The translations under genes and the position numbers were made by a program. Of a stretch of 6,876 bases of DNA, positions 6,624 to 6,876 are shown one piece after another. The notes under the pieces are model-generated. The model was not told the origin of the DNA. It did no database searches and worked only from the letters and a program-made list of their open reading frames with translations. Source of the DNA: Bog-756 sp050011635 (GTDB lineage: Bacteria > Actinomycetota > Acidimicrobiia > Acidimicrobiales > RAAP-2); assembly GCA_050011635.1 (NCBI GenBank), contig JBEKIU010000197.1:1-6876 (forward strand). Direction: 5' to 3'. How positions within the stretch are numbered: position 1 is the first letter of the stretch; each line of letters opens with the position of its first letter.

Positions 6624-6762
6624 GCCCGCGGGGAGTTCCCGTGGCCGTCCGTGGGGAGAAACCATGGCCGTCCGTGGGGACTTTTCGTGGCCGTCCCTGG
6701 GGAATTGTGGTGTCCGTCCCCGGGGAATTCCGATGGCCGCCTGTGGGGAGTTCGCGATGGCC
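6624..6762 (-). repeat. Right terminal repeat array of the IS element, six units
   Basis: Six head-to-tail units: 6624-6646, 6647-6669, 6670-6692, 6693-6715, 6716-6738 (23 bp each) and 6739-6762 (24 bp). On the plus strand the pattern is GTCCGTGGGGA, a variable six or seven bases, then GTGGCC or ATGGCC. These are the reverse complement of the left units. The array begins ten bases after the istB stop, leaving almost no other noncoding DNA at this end. The two arrays probably form the transposase-binding ends. Confidence 0.9.
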
Positions 6763-6876
6763 GTTGACAGTAGTGATACCGAGTCGGACTTTCGAGGTCT
6801 GGACGGCATCGCCGTTACCTTCAGCCACGTGGGGCCATCCCTACAGCGTGAAGTTGCAGACATCTGGAGCGAGCCC
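6757..6876 (+). CDS. Open frame starting in the last IS repeat and leaving the window (partial, unknown)
   Basis: ATG at 6757 lies inside the outermost right repeat, six bases after GGGGAG (6745-6750), which resembles a ribosome-binding site. The frame reads MAVDSSDTESDF, then RGLDGIAVTFSHV and so on for 40 codons to the window edge without a stop. The codons outside the IS are less GC-biased than the IS genes. I do not recognise the protein. The true gene may start further upstream in the pre-insertion DNA, in which case this is a 5'-truncated gene, or it may be a chance open frame. An in-frame ATG also occurs at 6733. Confidence 0.4.
   Translation, partial: MAVDSSDTESDFRGLDGIAVTFSHVGPSLQREVADIWSEP
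6763..6768. repeat. Possible target-site duplication, right copy (GTTGAC)
   Basis: Exact copy of the GTTGAC at 3896-3901, directly abutting the last repeat unit. With the following A it forms TTGACA (6764-6769), identical to a consensus -35 hexamer. Confidence 0.5.

Larger units (their letters stand above)
3902..6762 (+). mobile_element. Complete IS21-family insertion sequence with an extra ORF
   Basis: About 2.86 kb carrying istA, a 78-codon ORF and istB in one operon, bounded by mirror-image arrays of about 23-bp repeats. Gene content (DDE transposase plus AAA+ helper) defines the IS21 family, and repeated terminal sequences are known in it. Boundaries are inferred: a 6-bp direct repeat GTTGAC lies at 3896-3901 and 6763-6768, just outside the proposed ends. 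An alternative placement uses TG...CA termini at 3898 and 6769, where no target duplication longer than 2 bp is visible. All genes are intact, so the element may be active. Confidence 0.85.

Noticed and set aside
6603..6863. Minus-strand frames across the right repeats encoding a repeated Pro/Arg/Gly peptide
   Set aside because: The peptide periodicity follows from the 23-bp DNA repeats (three units make 23 codons); both overlapping frames are open, as expected for repeats lacking stops.

Overview
This window is high-GC DNA with codon use, GTG starts and 4-base gene overlaps typical of an actinobacterium. Nothing seen fixes a genus. It reads as a junction between ordinary metabolic genes, gene debris and a mobile element.

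Left third (1-2328, minus strand). Two metal-dependent hydrolase genes of the amidohydrolase superfamily lie end to end. The upstream one is a complete YtcJ-type Amidohydro_3 protein. The downstream one is an Amidohydro_2-type protein that runs off the left edge of the window. Their ends touch or overlap, so they are probably one operon.

Middle (2325-4095). Behind the hydrolases lie remains of a SNF2-type helicase C-terminal domain fused, out of frame, to the remains of a SWIM zinc-finger-type protein. These two families commonly neighbour each other in Actinobacteria, so this looks like a collapsed helicase/SWIM locus. Next, on the plus strand, is an intact gene for a three-helix membrane protein of unknown function with less GC-biased codons, ending in a small hairpin. 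It is followed by the tail fragment of an IS481-type transposase, cut by the next element.

Right part (about 3902-6762, plus strand). This is a complete IS21-family insertion sequence: istA (DDE transposase), a 78-codon acidic small ORF, and istB (AAA+ helper ATPase), all joined by 4-base overlaps. Each end carries a tandem array of about 23-bp repeats, five units on the left and six on the right, in mirror orientation. A 6-bp direct repeat, GTTGAC, flanks the element and may be the target duplication. After it, an open reading frame starts inside the last repeat and runs off the right edge.

The most unusual part is the IS21-like element: an extra, unrecognised ORF sits inside the istA-istB operon, and the repeat arrays are long. 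I see no CRISPR array, rRNA or convincing tRNA, and no clear new defence or metabolic system.
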